Shown: positions 35,766 to 47,823, numbered from the stretch's first letter. The stretch is 64,000 bases of DNA from Chrysemys picta bellii (GCF_011386835.1 NC_088792.1:109898421-109962420), one strand, 5' to 3'. The notes: generated from the sequence alone by a model not told the origin. Program-made: numbers and translations.

Positions 35766-35887
35766 AAACTATAGTGCTTTGAATTCTTCTTCCCCTGACT
35801 CAAATTTTAAAACAAACACACACACACAAACACAAGGAAATATTCAGTTTTTGTTATTTTATTTATTTACATCTCTGTAGCAATTGG

Positions 35888-36009
35888 TAGGGTTGCCAAC
35901 CCTCTTGGATTATCCTGGAGTTTTCAGGAATTAAAGATTAATCTTTAATTAAAGATTGTCATGTGACAAAACCCTCCAGGACTACGGCCAACCAAAGTTG
36001 GCAACTCTA
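35888..36009. mobile_element. 122-bp hAT MITE with exact 8-bp TSD
   Basis: TAGGGTTGCCAAC at the left and GTTGGCAACTCTA at the right are inverted repeats. GCAATTGG flanks both ends exactly (35880-35887, 36010-36017). The centre holds a TTAAAGATTAATCTTTAA palindrome. Confidence 0.88.
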
Positions 36010-36017
36010 GCAATTGG

Positions 36018-37015
36018 GAACCCTAGTCATGGATCAGGACCCCATCGTGATAGGCACTGTGCAACTAAAAAACTTATGGGAGTAGATCAAAGCACACTAG
36101 GGAACTGTTAGTGCCTGGGAGTAGGGACCACATGGACAGTGAGCAGTAGGCTTGTGTGGAGTTCATTTGCAACTCTGCTTGCTGCAAACTAGATGTTCAT
36201 GTTGACAAGCCATTGGTGACATCCCATGGCCTGTGTTAAACAGAAGGTCAGACTAATTGATCATAATGCTCCTTTTTGGCATATGTATGAATCTATTATT
36301 TTTTCTGACCCTATTGAGAGAACTCGGGACATATTTTCTATTGTTTACTTTTCATTGTAATGACCTAAATATAGTGAAAAAGATTTCTTCTTCCACTGTG
36401 CCCTGAGCACTTTTAACTCCAAACAATGTATGTTAGACTAAAGATTTGCAACTTTAAACTGTCATATGATGAGCTGGCCCTTTAGTGGAGCTGAGGCTCA
36501 GGTGCACCTATGTCAGGGTTAGTCACCCCCTCAGGGAGCATGTGACTAAGAACCAGGCCTGCTAGGAGATATCAGGGCAGCTTGTGCTCAGTCAGGAGAG
36601 ACCACAGGGATAGTAGACTTTGGAGGGGTCCTTTAGAGGTCAGGAACAAAGCCTGGAAAGTATCATGCTGAGCTCATAGGAAGAGGTCCAGGGGGGAGGA
36701 GAAAGACAGGGAAGTTTAGGTGATGTGACAGATCATCCAATTTAGGGTCCCAGGGCCAGACACCCCCAGAAGAGGGGGTGGCTGTGGGGTCTTCTGTCCT
36801 TCTTTTCCAGTGGAGAAGACTCATGCAGTGAGGGGAAGTAAGTTAACCCCCAAGATAGCATAGTGAGTCTGTATCATGATGCTTGTGCAAAAGGGAACTG
36901 GATTAAAGTTGCACAGGCAACTTTTTTTCTGGCATTTCCTAACTTTTTAGTGCTTGAGATTGCAACATTAATACTGTTCTTTCAATGTAGGTTTATTTTG
37001 TCTGTTTGTAATTTC
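36018..37015. other. Non-coding stretch, possible LTR scrap
   Basis: 36480-36840 is G/A-rich and resembles the transcribed part of an LTR, but without ends or signals I can fix. No gene seen. Confidence 0.3.
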
Positions 37016-37020
37016 CTAGG

Positions 37021-38165
37021 TGTGATGGTACCTCCCATAAGGCTTTATGGGAATATGACATAACTGGAATATGTTTTGTGCTGCCAGTGCCATGTAACAT
37101 ATCTCTGTAAAAATTATGGTCTACCATATCTATTCATCCTATTTATACACATATATCATTTTCTACTTGAGGTTAAGAATATGGGCTGTATACTTGCTTA
37201 GTTTCTAAGTAAGCTTTGCAAGGCATTTGGTCAGCTTCTTTAGGAAGGAATTCACAAGTTAAGTACCCAATCAGGAAGCACTTGGGAACAGTATATCTTG
37301 GAATTCTCCAGTCCACATAAGAAGTCTTCCTGGAGATATACAAGATACCATGTGGACAATGGCTTCTGCCTGTAAAGACTGTGAGTCATGCATGGACATG
37401 TGACTTGCCCAGGTGACTCCAGAACTCCAACTTGGAGCTGGACTTTGCATAGGAGTGAGGAGGGGGGAAAGACAAGAGAAAGTCTATTTAAACCTGTGGG
37501 AGACCTCTCCATTTTGGTCTTCAGCTGGCTAAAGAGAGAGCCTCCCCACCCCCCAGGATACTTGGAAGAAACTGGAACAAAGTGGTAAAAGATTAGTCTG
37601 TAGAAGGGAGCATTCTGGAACTGGTGAGGATCTTATCTGTATTCAGTGTTTAATTAGACATAGATTTGCACATTTTATTTTATTTTGCTTGGTGGCGGCT
37701 TACTTTGTTTTGTCTGTTACTATTGGGAACCACTTAAATCCTACTTTCTGTATTTAATAAAATCACTTTTTACTTGTTAATTAACGCAGAGTATGTATTA
37801 ATACCTGGGAGAGCAAACAACTGTGCATATCTCTCTATCAGTATTATAGAGGGCGAACAATTTATGAGTTTACCCTGTACAAGCTCTATACAGGGTATAA
37901 CGGATTTATTTGGGTTTAGACCCCATTGGGAGTTGGGTATCTGAGTGTTAAAGACAAGCACACTTCTGTGAGCTGTTTTCAGGTAAACCTGCAGCTTTGG
38001 GGCAAGTAATTCAGACCCTGGGTCTGTGTTGGAGCAGATGGGAGTGTCCAGCTCAGCAAGACAGGGTGCTGGAGTCCTGAGCTGGCAGGGAAAACAGGAA
38101 CAGAAGTAGTCTTGGCACATCAGTTGGCAGCTCCCAGGGGGGTTTCTGTGATCCAACCAGTCACA
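37021..38165 (+). mobile_element. Solo LTR with exact 5-bp TSD
   Basis: It begins TGTGATGGTACC and ends CCAACCAGTCACA. CTAGG flanks both sides exactly (37016-37020, 38166-38170). TATTTAAA at 37485-37492 can serve as TATA, and AATAAA is at 37756-37761. No internal retroviral sequence adjoins it, so it is a solo LTR left by recombination between two LTRs. Confidence 0.9.
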
Positions 38166-38170
38166 CTAGG

Positions 38171-40863
38171 TTTTTCAGAAAACAAACTGCCCCCCCCTCC
38201 CCAGATTCTATCAGGTGACATCCACATGGCTAATCAACAGGGCTGGACCCTCTAGAATCACCACACAGACTTCTGGCACTTGAGCTAATGGAGGACTTCA
38301 CTGGAAGCTGATGCCTGTTTGTCACTTTTAAAATCAGGCCATTTATTTAGTTGCCTAAATATGGAGTCGGGGGCCTAATTTTATCCACCCAACTCTTGAA
38401 AATTTTGCCCTATGTTTTTTGGAGAGGAGGAGGAGGGGAAATCCTTGAATTTTGTGATTAAGTTTCATTGATATAAACAACCTGATTCTTCACTGGGTTA
38501 TCAAGTGTTTATGGTGTAAATCCACTACTTGCTTTTAATGGAGGTACAGTGATGTACAACTAGAGTAGAGCAGAGATGAATCAGGCCCCATACCATTACT
38601 TCACTATATATCCCTTGGCAACCACTTTCCCCAGTACAACAGGGCTTTGTGTGTTTGTTACCCCACGGCCCTCTAATAAGCTGGATGTTAGCTCCCTAAC
38701 ACCACTCAGACTGTTAGCCACTGAAGCACTTTGCTCTGAGCTATCCCATCCTTGTTTTCACCTTGCAGAGTAACAATTAGTACACCCCAATCCCTGAGTC
38801 GCCTTGAAACATTCCCCTGTGATACCCAGCCCCTGACTTAGCTACTCCAAAAATCCCAGAACCTCTGCCCCCAAATGAACAGTGTACCCCAGTTTACAAG
38901 TTTTACCTTAAATCATCGCTCCAGTGCAACACATAACATTTGTGAGCACTTATAATAAAACATAAGTTGTTTTAAAAGAAAAAATAGGGGTTCCACTAGA
39001 AACAAGAGTGAGTGATGGAATCGAATGGTTACAATACAAAACAAAATCATAAAATGCAAATTAGGGCCTACACTTATTAACAGTTGCCTTTCCTATCTAA
39101 TAAGGTAGGTTTCCCACCAAAGTTCAGTACATTGAAGGGCTGGCTGGTTTCACAGGAACCAAGATCCAATTTTTCATTAAACACCCATACTACACAAAAC
39201 ACTTTTTTGGTGAATGGATCTAGTGTGCCTTTCTCCATTCTGTGGTATACCAAAACAATTTATATCAGTGGTGCTGACCGAAGCTCCCATTGGCTGGGAA
39301 TGGTGAACTGTGGCCACTGGGAGCTGCGGGGGGCCGTGCCTGTGGACAGTCAACATCTGCAAAATGTCTCACGGCCTGCAAGCAGTTTATCCTGATGGGC
39401 CGCATGCAGCCCACAGGCCACAGGTTGCCCACCACTGGTCTATATTCATAGGTGGGATGATTCTCTGTCTCTTGTAAAGCAGTTTTGATTGTTTGAAGTT
39501 ATCTCTAGTGGTTTTACTTTGAAAGTCTTGGGATGGAGAAAAGCTAGATGTAAGCCTTGCATCACATCACCAGTCAATCAGATTGAGGGGCAACTCCCAT
39601 CTGCCTGAATAGGCAATTGCTGACACACATCTCTCAATGATTATAAATCTTGACAAGTTACAAGGTTTCTGTAGGTATCTTGCATGTTATTCTTTAAGAA
39701 TAAATATCCTGCAAGGCAAGTTTGATGTAGGGAGTTTGTTGTCAGGTCTTAGGTGAGAGTTGTTTGCAAAGCACAGGGGACCCTTTGCCAAAGAGCCTCT
39801 ATGTCAGCTTTATGTGTAGCACTGTTGATCTGTCTGTAGTACATGATACATACCATAGCTAGAAAAGCTGGAAATTGCCTATTTGCAAAATCTCTATTAA
39901 TTACAGTATAATTTAAAGGAGTGAGATTGAAATATATGTCCCCTTAAATGGGGCTTAGTGGTATAGGAAGCCTAACTGGGTGAATTAACAACAGCTGAGA
40001 AATGTGCTGATCCTTTTCAGTCTATTTATTCTGGGTTAAAACAGAGTCTTTTTTTTCTGCACATTACCAACATACCACAAAACCTGTTTTCAAAACTGCC
40101 TCTCCTCAGACCAATTGCCACCCCGACCTAACATCATGTGCTTTTCCAATCCTTCCCAGTTGCCTAGCAACTTCCTCCCGCCATTGCCTCATTTACATAC
40201 AGTTTCATTGCTATTATTATCATGACATGCATCACTAAGCTAAGAAGGACTTAATAACGTTAACCATTTAATGGTTAGATTGTTATATGATGTTGGTTTA
40301 TACACTTCTGCTGCCTTTCACTGTTTGTTTCTGTGAAAGTACCCAGGTCACTAGTTTTCAAATTTCTTGGAAGGTGATTTATATGTGATTTTGGAAAATT
40401 GATTAATGCTACGTGTATGTGGCAAATTCTCAAAATTAAGAAATTTAGGAATGAACAGCATTTAGTCCATATTTCTTCCTTCCTCTTTCTTTGTAGGCCC
40501 TGAAAAATCTCACCAACCAAGTTGCGGCAGTGCTCCAGAATACACCATTGCAACTGTACCAGAAAGTACACTGGAATAATAACATTAGCGAATAGGCAGT
40601 TTTTTATTCTTTTGGATAACACCAACAATATGAAAAGGCTATTTCATAGCCTTTGTGAAACTTTGTGGGACCCAATTAAATTTTCTGGCAATGAAGGGCA
40701 TAGAACTGATTGCAGTGTACCAGATGCAGTTGCCCCAGCGTCATACTGGGAGCAACTATTGCTTCCCCACTTCATAATGAAAATCTTTTACCATAACCCC
40801 AAATTTAATTGGCCTTTGGCTAGCATAACTCATTGCAAACTCATGTTTAATTTATTGCTTATT
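38171..40863. other. Non-coding stretch with LTR-like and hAT scraps
   Basis: 38470-38590 is a piece of the old palindromic repeat (CCTGATTCTTCAC ... GAATCAGGCCCC). 38590-39110 and 39445-39600 look like halves of an antisense LTR of uncertain family. 39255-39440 between them is a hAT MITE ending GGTTGCCCACCACTG. No gene seen. Confidence 0.4.
39255..39440. mobile_element. hAT MITE, left end worn
   Basis: The left end CAGTGGTGCTGACCGAAGC is partial and the right end CAGGTTGCCCACCACTG is clear. The body has GGAAGC/GGCCACTGGGAGCTGCGG words shared with the 32198 element. Confidence 0.6.
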
Positions 40864-40868
40864 GTCAC

Positions 40869-42385
40869 TGTGACAGGTTCCCCTCCGGGGTACCAATTGG
40901 AACTGGGGTACCCCTGACCCACCAGCCTGGGCTCCCTATCACACTGTACTGCACTCCAGCCTTCACTTTCAACAGCATATATACAGGTAGGGACACACCC
41001 AGCTGCAGTTACATGCAGGCTTTCTGACCAGCCCTTACATAGGAAGGCTACAGTTAAGGCAACTCCCATCTCCCCAAGTGTGTACCCCCTCTGGAGTATA
41101 AACCCAAAATTATGCAGTCTTGTGCTGCACAGGGAACTGTACAGCGTAAGCTCATAAAATCCGCCCCCTCTCTCAAAGTGGGGAGGAATATGCAACAGCC
41201 TTTTCCCCTGAGTTATGATTCCCACACACTTCACTCCAATTCACTAGTTTAGATAATGCAAAAAACAAGTTTATTAATCACAAAAGGTAGATTTTAAGTG
41301 ATAGGTAATCTGCTTTGATCTATCTGCTAGCAAATAAACAAAAAACACAAATTAAGCTTAATATACTAAATAGATTAGATATGAATATCAGAATCTCACC
41401 CTAAGAGATGATACAAGCAGGCTGAAGATTATTAAGGAGCAAGCTGCACTTGCTTTACAGCTTGGAATACCCAGGGGTTTCATTCACAGGCTAAAAATCC
41501 CTTTAGCCTGGGTCCAACACTTCTCCCAGTTCAGTCTTTTTTCCTCAGGCTGGGTCTCCACTACCCGCCTGAATCGGCGGGTAGAAATCGACCTCTCGGG
41601 GATCGATTTATCGCGTCCCGTCGGGACGCGACAATCGATCCCCGAATCGACGCTCTTACTCCACCAGCGGAGGTGGGAGTAAGCGCCGTCGACGGGAAGC
41701 CGCAGAGGTCGATTTTGCCGTCGTCCTCACAGCGGGGTAAGTCGGCTGCGATATGTCGAATATCTTGCGTATCTTAAATCGACCCCCCCCCGTAGTGTAG
41801 ATGTAGCCTCAGGTATTTCCAGACGTCTTCTTGGGTGGGGACTGAAGAACCACAGATGATGTCATTCCCTCCCTTATATAGCTTTTGCATAGGGCGGGAA
41901 CTCTTTGCTCCCAAAGCCTGGTTCCCAGACCAGTCTCTGGAAAAATACTGACATCCCAAAATGGAGTGCAGAGAAATATGGTCTCATCACATGTCCTTGT
42001 AGAGTCATAGAAGCCATTACTCAAATGCTGCCTGTAGCATTCTCAGGAAGACTCCCCAGGTGGGAGATAAGCTTCTCCTAAGGCCGATTGTTTTTCCCTA
42101 ATGGCCCATTGCCCTGAATAGGCCCTTCCCCACCCTGTATCTAGACTGAAAGCATCTTGGGAGTTACCCAGGTGTAACTATATTTGAAATACAGATGCTT
42201 AGTCAATATTCATAACTTCAGATACAAAAAAAGATACATACATAGAAATAGGATAATCATATTCAGCAAATCATAACTTTTCCAATGACACCTCACATGA
42301 CTTATCTTGCATAAAAAACATTATAATTATGCCATACTCATATCATAATAATATCTCTGTGAAGAATATGGGGTGCAGTGTCACA
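40869..42385 (-). mobile_element. Antisense solo LTR, exact 5-bp TSD, with nested MITE
   Basis: The plus strand begins TGTGACAGGTTCC and ends GGGTGCAGTGTCACA. GTCAC flanks both sides exactly (40864-40868, 42386-42390). On the minus strand TATATAAG lies at about 41874-41880 and AATAAA at 41270-41275. The 261-bp MITE at 41548-41808 sits between them, inside the transcribed part. Confidence 0.9.
41548..41808. mobile_element. GC-rich hairpin MITE, Harbinger type
   Basis: The left end GGCTGGGTCTCCACTAC and right end GTAGTGTAGATGTAGCC are inverted repeats, and TCA flanks both sides exactly (41545-41547, 41809-41811). Inside, TCGGGGATCGATTTATCGCG and its near-perfect complement flank CCCGTCGGG, giving a hairpin of more than 20 bp. 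The body has many CpG, unlike its surroundings. Confidence 0.88.
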
Positions 42386-42390
42386 GTCAC

Positions 42391-44387
42391 ATCTAAGTCT
42401 TTTTTCAATATCATTGCTTTCCATGTTGTTCCCTACCATTAAATATCTACTCTTTGGATTTCTTTTCCTTGGATGTATTAGCTGTCATTTTACCCAATGG
42501 ATATTCATGTTCTTATGTTAGGACTATTTTTAATATTGCTAGGTCCCTTTGTTTTATTTTTCTTTCCTCAGTGGTGTTTGCAGCTCCTCTCCATTTATTA
42601 ATGATAAAAAAGACTGAAAGTTCTGACTTACGCTTTCTATACACCTTACAAGTCAGAAATTCACACTCTTTACACTGGGTTTCTCAATGTAGTTTCCCCA
42701 TTAAGAATCCTGAAAATGTTGTGTTGGTTTCTTGCTGTAGTCTACTGAGAGAATTGTGGGACTGAGGACAGAGCAAGAAACCATAGCTGCTTTTGGGTGT
42801 TCTGGGAAGAGATGCTAGGGACTGTTGTGGGTGGTGGCAAAGGGAAGGATAGTTGAGGGTGATGGCTGAACTTGGTGTGGAGGTTATTGGGGGGCTCTGG
42901 GCAGGCTGTTCTGGGGGTAATGGTTTATGGTGTCTGGTGCTCATGGGGAGAGCTGGGGACATTGGAAAATGGGCTAGGTGCATTGGTGATGTGACCTGGT
43001 GGAGACAATGTGTGGCAGGGCAGGCTGAGCAAGGCGGAGAAGGTAGGGATTGACCAAGGCAGTGGGTGAGAGGGCTGAAAAGAGGGAGATGGTGTAGCAG
43101 TTGATATGGTCACTGGACAAATGAGGTCATCCTCTTTGCCCTTACCATCTCCTGGTTCCCACTTCACTCTATTCCCTGCTGCAGTGAGGCAGAGCCAAGA
43201 ACTGATGCTGGTACTGACAGGTAGAAGGGGAAAGTGCTGTAGGAGAGGTAGAAGGAGACAGAGTAGAAGCAAAGGGGAAGGTGAGGCAGGAAGTTTCTCC
43301 CTCACTCCTTCTGCATCCTAGTACATGAGGAATTTTCCTCATTTTTTACTTGTTTTGTTTCTCAGTCCATGGAGTATGACTCATCAGGGATCCCATAGGT
43401 TGAGAAATTCTCCTTCAGATATTAGATCTCTTGCAGTACGTTTCTAAATAGCTCCTCCTATGGATTTGTGTATCAAGGACAGCTCAAATCAAAGACAGAA
43501 CTCCAGCATCAAATGAGTTCTCCTGCAGTTAGGCAGCCAAGAGACTAAAAGAACACGTATGCAGGCGGACAGGTGCTAAGTTGTACTCAAATAACAGCCT
43601 CTTGTGGATTCACAAGCAAAGCATTCACATTTTGTTTCAAAGGCCATTTGCATTGAGGAAAATCTTTCTATATATCAGATAGCTCTATTTTTTTCTTATT
43701 TGTGGCTTGTTTGAATATGTATTTATTTCACCTGATTTTAATGCACCTTGGCTGTTCCTTTTTCCTATACAGAGAATTAAGAGGGAGAAAACAGGTGATG
43801 GCAATTTGTTAATGTAGTGAAGTTTGAATTAAGTTGCTAAAAAAGAATATATAACCTCATTGCATAAAAAGTATTGGAACGAGCTCTTGGTCTTTGTCAC
43901 ACAACCCAGGCAATCAATTCCCAAGCTGCTGAAATAAATGAAAATTTCAGCCTGATGTCAGGCTATAAACTGATTCTGACAGAGTCAGGGATCATATACT
44001 ATGGGGAATGGTTGCCCATTTCTTGATTTTAGTAAACCCCATCTGCAGTATGACTCAAATTAGCATGAAGAGTCTGACCGGCCCCTGGAGACAGAGAGAG
44101 GCAAATCCTGCTTTGTGTGCTGCGAGCACTGGAATATTGATAAATACGTCACAAAAATGAATGTTGTATCATTTACTAGGTTTAGAGACCCAAGTTGAAC
44201 AGCTGGGATATCACAGAGGAAAGGTGTGCTAGTGAGATGTGAGCTAAGTAGAGGTCTGATTACATTATGAAGATATTGTTATTTAATTGTCTGTCACTGA
44301 GCTGAATACAGATCCTGCAAACTACAGAGTATCTACTGCAAGGTGCTGAACACCTTGTGCTCTGGACTTTATATGGAGATATACCTA
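42391..44387. other. Non-coding stretch
   Basis: 42770-43320 is purine-rich on the plus strand and yields long but low-complexity ORFs in several frames. I see no gene, repeat family or splice structure. Confidence 0.35.
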
Positions 44388-44570
44388 TCTCACAGAGCTG
44401 GAAGGGACCTTGAAAGGTCATCAAGTCCAGTTCCCTACCTTCACAGCAGGACCAAGTACCAGCCCTGACAGATTTTTGCCTCAGATCCCTAAACGATTCC
44501 CTCAAGGATTGAACTCACAACCCTGGGTTTAGTAAGGCACTGCTCAAACCACTGAGCTATCCCTCCCCCC
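44388..44570 (-). mobile_element. tRNA-derived turtle SINE, minus strand
   Basis: The reverse complement carries AGCTCAGTGGTTTGAGCAGTG (A-box region) and GTTGTGAGTTCAATCCTTGA (B-box region, plus-strand 44507-44526), then the AAGGTCCCTTCCAGCTC CR1-like tail. Same family as 17428-17605 with a variant body. Confidence 0.85.
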
Positions 44571-45220
44571 TGCATTAATGCTAAGGTGTCCTTTGAGCTG
44601 GGGGCTCTCCACACTTCATTGCAGGTGCTTAGCACCATGCAGAATAGGTCTTTCTTTAAAGTGGTTCCTTGGTGCTTAGATGTATATTTTAAAAGAATAG
44701 GGACAACCATAAAAGAGATTAATCTAAACACTTACTGTGCCTCGGGAAGGAAAGCAGCCGAAAGTCCTGATGTCTGGAGAATGGTAGATTTTGTTTGCGA
44801 AACAAGTGACCAGAGTAGTACACGTAAATGTCTAAACAAACTCTCTCCTCTTATCTGTTTGTTCATTCTCCAGTAGCATAATGCATGGTGTTCAATCTCA
44901 TTGTGAATACATCAGAGTTTAAGAATAGCTTGCTTAGTGTGTTGGTTTGCCCTCTCTTCTACTTTGTTGTTAAGTTTGCACTGGATGAAATGAAAGAAAT
45001 AGGTAGTGCTGTATACATGTCATATAGGAACATAGGACAGGAAGGGAACACGCACCTAGGTTCTTGACTCCAGTCTCCTGCTATCCCTGGCAATCCCATT
45101 CTTAATTTTTATCAAGATCTAGTAACATACAGAACCAGTTAAAACACTCCTTGGGGAACAAGGACTATGAGAGTTTTTTCTCCCATTTTTTCATCTGTAG
45201 CAGAAATTCTTAGGGAGTAA
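44571..45220. other. Non-coding stretch
   Basis: 45025-45170 (AGGAACATAGGACAGGAAGG ...) may be another CR1/SINE scrap. No gene recognised. Confidence 0.3.
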
Positions 45221-45481
45221 GGCCTTGTGAAGGGGTCAGCTCACTATTTGGAGCCTCCTCATGGCCATATGTGGCATGGCATGGCATCTCTCTCTCTCTC
45301 TCCTGGGGTCTGCAGATACCAGCAGCTCCACCTATGCAGCAGCCAGTCTCTTTCTGGGAGGGGCCCTCAGCCAGGACACTTCCAAGTCTCTCCCCTTCTG
45401 GGGTAACCCATAAACAAAAAGCAAATTGAATTAACACAAGCAAACTGAATTAGTATGAGAGAGAAGGACACTTCCCACTAA

Positions 45482-45640
45482 GGCCTTGTCTACACTACGA
45501 GAGTAGTTCGATTTTACTTGCATCGAATTTTTGTAATCGATATTGCAAAGTCGAACGTGTGTGTCCACACTAAGGACAGTAATTCGACTTTGTGCGTCCA
45601 CACTAACGGTGATAGCGTCGACATTCGAAGCGGTGCACTG
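45482..45640 (+). repeat. Harbinger left terminal and subterminal repeats
   Basis: After the outer TIR come repeated TTCGA/TCGAA words (near 45507, 45525, 45552, 45582, 45624) and two GTCCACACTAA copies. GCTATCCCACAGT near 45647 is repeated inverted at the right end. In related elements the Myb-like protein binds subterminal sites; these words are candidate sites by inference. Confidence 0.7.
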
Positions 45641-45859
45641 TGGTCAGCTATCCCACAGTTCCCGCAGTCCCCTCTGCCCATTGGAATTCTGGGTGTAGCC
45701 GGCAATGCCTTCTGGGTAACAAAATGAGTCGAGGGTGCTTTTGGGAAACTGTCGTCATCCGTCCATCACTCCCGCCCTCCCTCCCTGAAAGCGCCGGCGG
45801 GAAAACAGTTCGCGCGCTTTTCCAGTCATTGACAGCGCGGACGCCACTGTACTCCGAGC

Positions 45860-47143
45860 ATGGAGCCCGCTGCGACCATCGCTGCAGTTGTGGCCGCTCT
45901 CAACGTCTCGCAGCTTATCATAAAGGTTTCCCTGAGGCAGATGCAGAAAAGTCAGGCGAGGAGGCTACGGCACCGCGGTGATGTCCTGAAGTCTGAGAGT
46001 AGCACAGACCTGTCAGAAAGCAGGCGACCCAGCGCCGAGGACATCACAGTGGCAATGGGTCATGTTGATGCCGTGGAACGGCGATTCTGGGCACGGGAAA
46101 CAAGCACTGAGTGGTGGGACCGCATAGTGCTGCAGGTCTGGGATGAATCCCAGTGGCTGCGAAACTTTCGCATGCGGAAGGGAACTTTCCTGGAACTTTG
46201 TGAGTTGCTGTCCCCTGCCCTGAAGCGCAGTGACACCCGCTTGCGAGCTGCACTGAGTGTACAGAAGCGAGTGGCCATAGCCCTCTGGAAGCTTGCAACG
46301 CCAGACAGCTACTGGTCAGTCGCGAACCAGTTTGGGGTGGGCAAATCTACCGTGGGGGTTGTTGTGATGCAAGTAATGAAGGCAATCGTTGATGTACTGC
46401 TGCCAAAGGTAGTGACCCTGGGAAACGTGGAGGCGATCATAGATGGCTTCGCAGCGATGGGATTCCCAAACTGCGGTGGGGCCATAGATGGAACTCACAT
46501 CCCTATCCTGGCACCGGACCACCAGGCCACCCAGTACATTAACCGAAAGGGATACTTTTCCATGGTGCTGCAAGCACTGGTGGACCACAGGGGACGTTTT
46601 ACCAACATCTACGTGGGATGGCCGGGCAAGGTTCATGACGCTCGTGTTTTCAGGAACTCTGGTCTGTTTAGACGGCTGCAACAAGGTATTTACTTCCCGG
46701 ACCACAAAATAACTGTTGGGGATGTGGAGATGCCTATAGTCATCCTCGGGGACCCAGCCTACCCGCTAATGCCCTGGCTCATGAAGCCCTATACTGGTGC
46801 CCTGGACACTGAAAAAGAACTCTTCAACTACCGGCTGAGCAAGTGCAGAATGGTGGTGGAGTGTGCTTTTGGCCGTCTCAAGGGGAGATGGAGAAGCTTA
46901 CTGACTCGCTGTGATCTCAGCGAAACCAATATCCCCATTGTTATAGCAGCTTGCTGTGTGCTCCACAATCTCTGTGAGAGCAAGGGGGAGACCTTTATGG
47001 CGGGGTGGGAGGTTGAGGAAAATAGCCTGGCTGGTGATTACTCACAGCCAGACAGCCGGGCGATTAGAAGAGACCAGCGGGAAGCGCTGTGCATCCGGGA
47101 GGCTTTGAAAGCAAAGTTCCTGAGTGAGCAGGGTAACCTGTGA
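45860..47143 (+). CDS. PIF/Harbinger DDE transposase (HARBI1-like)
   Basis: This uninterrupted 427-aa ORF encodes the nuclease that cuts and rejoins transposon ends. The N-terminal ~190 residues hold a predicted helical region with an HTH-like block near 150-175 (WKLATPDSYWSVANQFGVG). The DDE_Tnp_4 core follows: Asp210 in GGAIDGTHIPI, Asp260 in WPGKVHDARVF, a conserved LGDPAYPL block with Asp298, and Glu334 in MVVECAFGRLKGRW. All three catalytic acids are present. The length fits the family (about 350-450 aa). The ATG lies in a GAGCATGG context, with AATAAA at 47259-47264. The gene is single-exon as far as the sequence shows. It needs the Myb-like partner at 47895-49941 for import and DNA binding in described Harbinger systems. 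Confidence 0.95.
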   Translation: MEPAATIAAVVAALNVSQLIIKVSLRQMQKSQARRLRHRGDVLKSESSTDLSESRRPSAEDITVAMGHVDAVERRFWARETSTEWWDRIVLQVWDESQWLRNFRMRKGTFLELCELLSPALKRSDTRLRAALSVQKRVAIALWKLATPDSYWSVANQFGVGKSTVGVVVMQVMKAIVDVLLPKVVTLGNVEAIIDGFAAMGFPNCGGAIDGTHIPILAPDHQATQYINRKGYFSMVLQALVDHRGRFTNIYVGWPGKVHDARVFRNSGLFRRLQQGIYFPDHKITVGDVEMPIVILGDPAYPLMPWLMKPYTGALDTEKELFNYRLSKCRMVVECAFGRLKGRWRSLLTRCDLSETNIPIVIAACCVLHNLCESKGETFMAGWEVEENSLAGDYSQPDSRAIRRDQREALCIREALKAKFLSEQGNL

Positions 47144-47258
47144 CTTTATAGTTTGTGTACTGAGAAGCTAAACCTGCCCCCGTTTCTTTACCCAGGTAAT
47201 GTTGACTATCCTATCCAGTTACATACCCCCTTCACCCCCCCTCCAACACACGTGTCGA

Positions 47259-47264
47259 AATAAA
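47259..47264 (+). terminator. Polyadenylation signal of the transposase gene
   Basis: AATAAA about 115 bp after the stop codon, followed by a T-rich stretch near 47273-47300. Confidence 0.7.
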
Positions 47265-47485
47265 AATAGTTCTACTTTGTTAAAGCACACCGTTTTCTTT
47301 AATACTGTTTTCGCGGGAATTTTTTAAAACTGGGACGCAGACTGTGGTGCGGGGCGGGTGTAGTGTTGTGACGCGAATGCAGCTTCTAAACTCAAGGATT
47401 GACAGGCTCTGCTGCGGTGGGATGCTTGTTTCAACGGAGCCTGTCAACCCTCCTGATCGGGACTGTGTGTATGGGGGGGTCTATT

Positions 47486-47597
47486 TGACTTTGTGGCAGG
47501 GGGAGGACGGTTACAGATCCCATGCTGTGTGGCTCTGTGATCCTGCCTAAGGACCGGCGCTTAAGATCTGTAACTGCCCTCCCCCGCCACAAAGTCA
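47486..47597. repeat. 33-bp inverted repeat between convergent genes
   Basis: TGACTTTGTGGCAGGGGGAG ... at 47486-47519 is repeated inverted at 47565-47597 with three or four differences and a 45-bp loop. It lies between the polyA signals of the two convergent genes, where it could act as a transcription boundary, or be an old nested MITE. Confidence 0.75.
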
Positions 47598-47817
47598 CAG
47601 AGCAACCCACCCCCCCCCAACATTACATCAAAACAACCTCCCAGACTAACCGGGGCAACTAGTCACTGCATCACTGCACTGTGTATGTGCCCTGCTGCTG
47701 TGCCTGCCCCCGACTATGTACCCTGCCAAAGGAGACTGTCCTGTCCAATTACCAACCCCCTTTCCCCTCCTCCTCCAAAAGAACATGATTGAAACAGTAG
47801 TTAACAGAAACGAATTT

Positions 47818-47823
47818 TTTATT
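47818..47823 (-). terminator. Polyadenylation signal of the Myb-like gene
   Basis: TTTATT on the plus strand is AATAAA on the minus strand, about 70 bp beyond the stop codon at 47895. Confidence 0.7.

Noticed and set aside
42853..43321. Overlapping ORFs on both strands near 43 kb
   Set aside because: Low-complexity purine-rich DNA opens several frames; no domain or splice pattern.
45640..45981. 113-aa plus ORF before the transposase
   Set aside because: Different frame overlapping the transposase start, with no domain.
46044..46705. Minus-strand ORFs of 84 and 129 aa
   Set aside because: They lie antisense to the transposase core, whose motifs are unmistakable; they are shadows.
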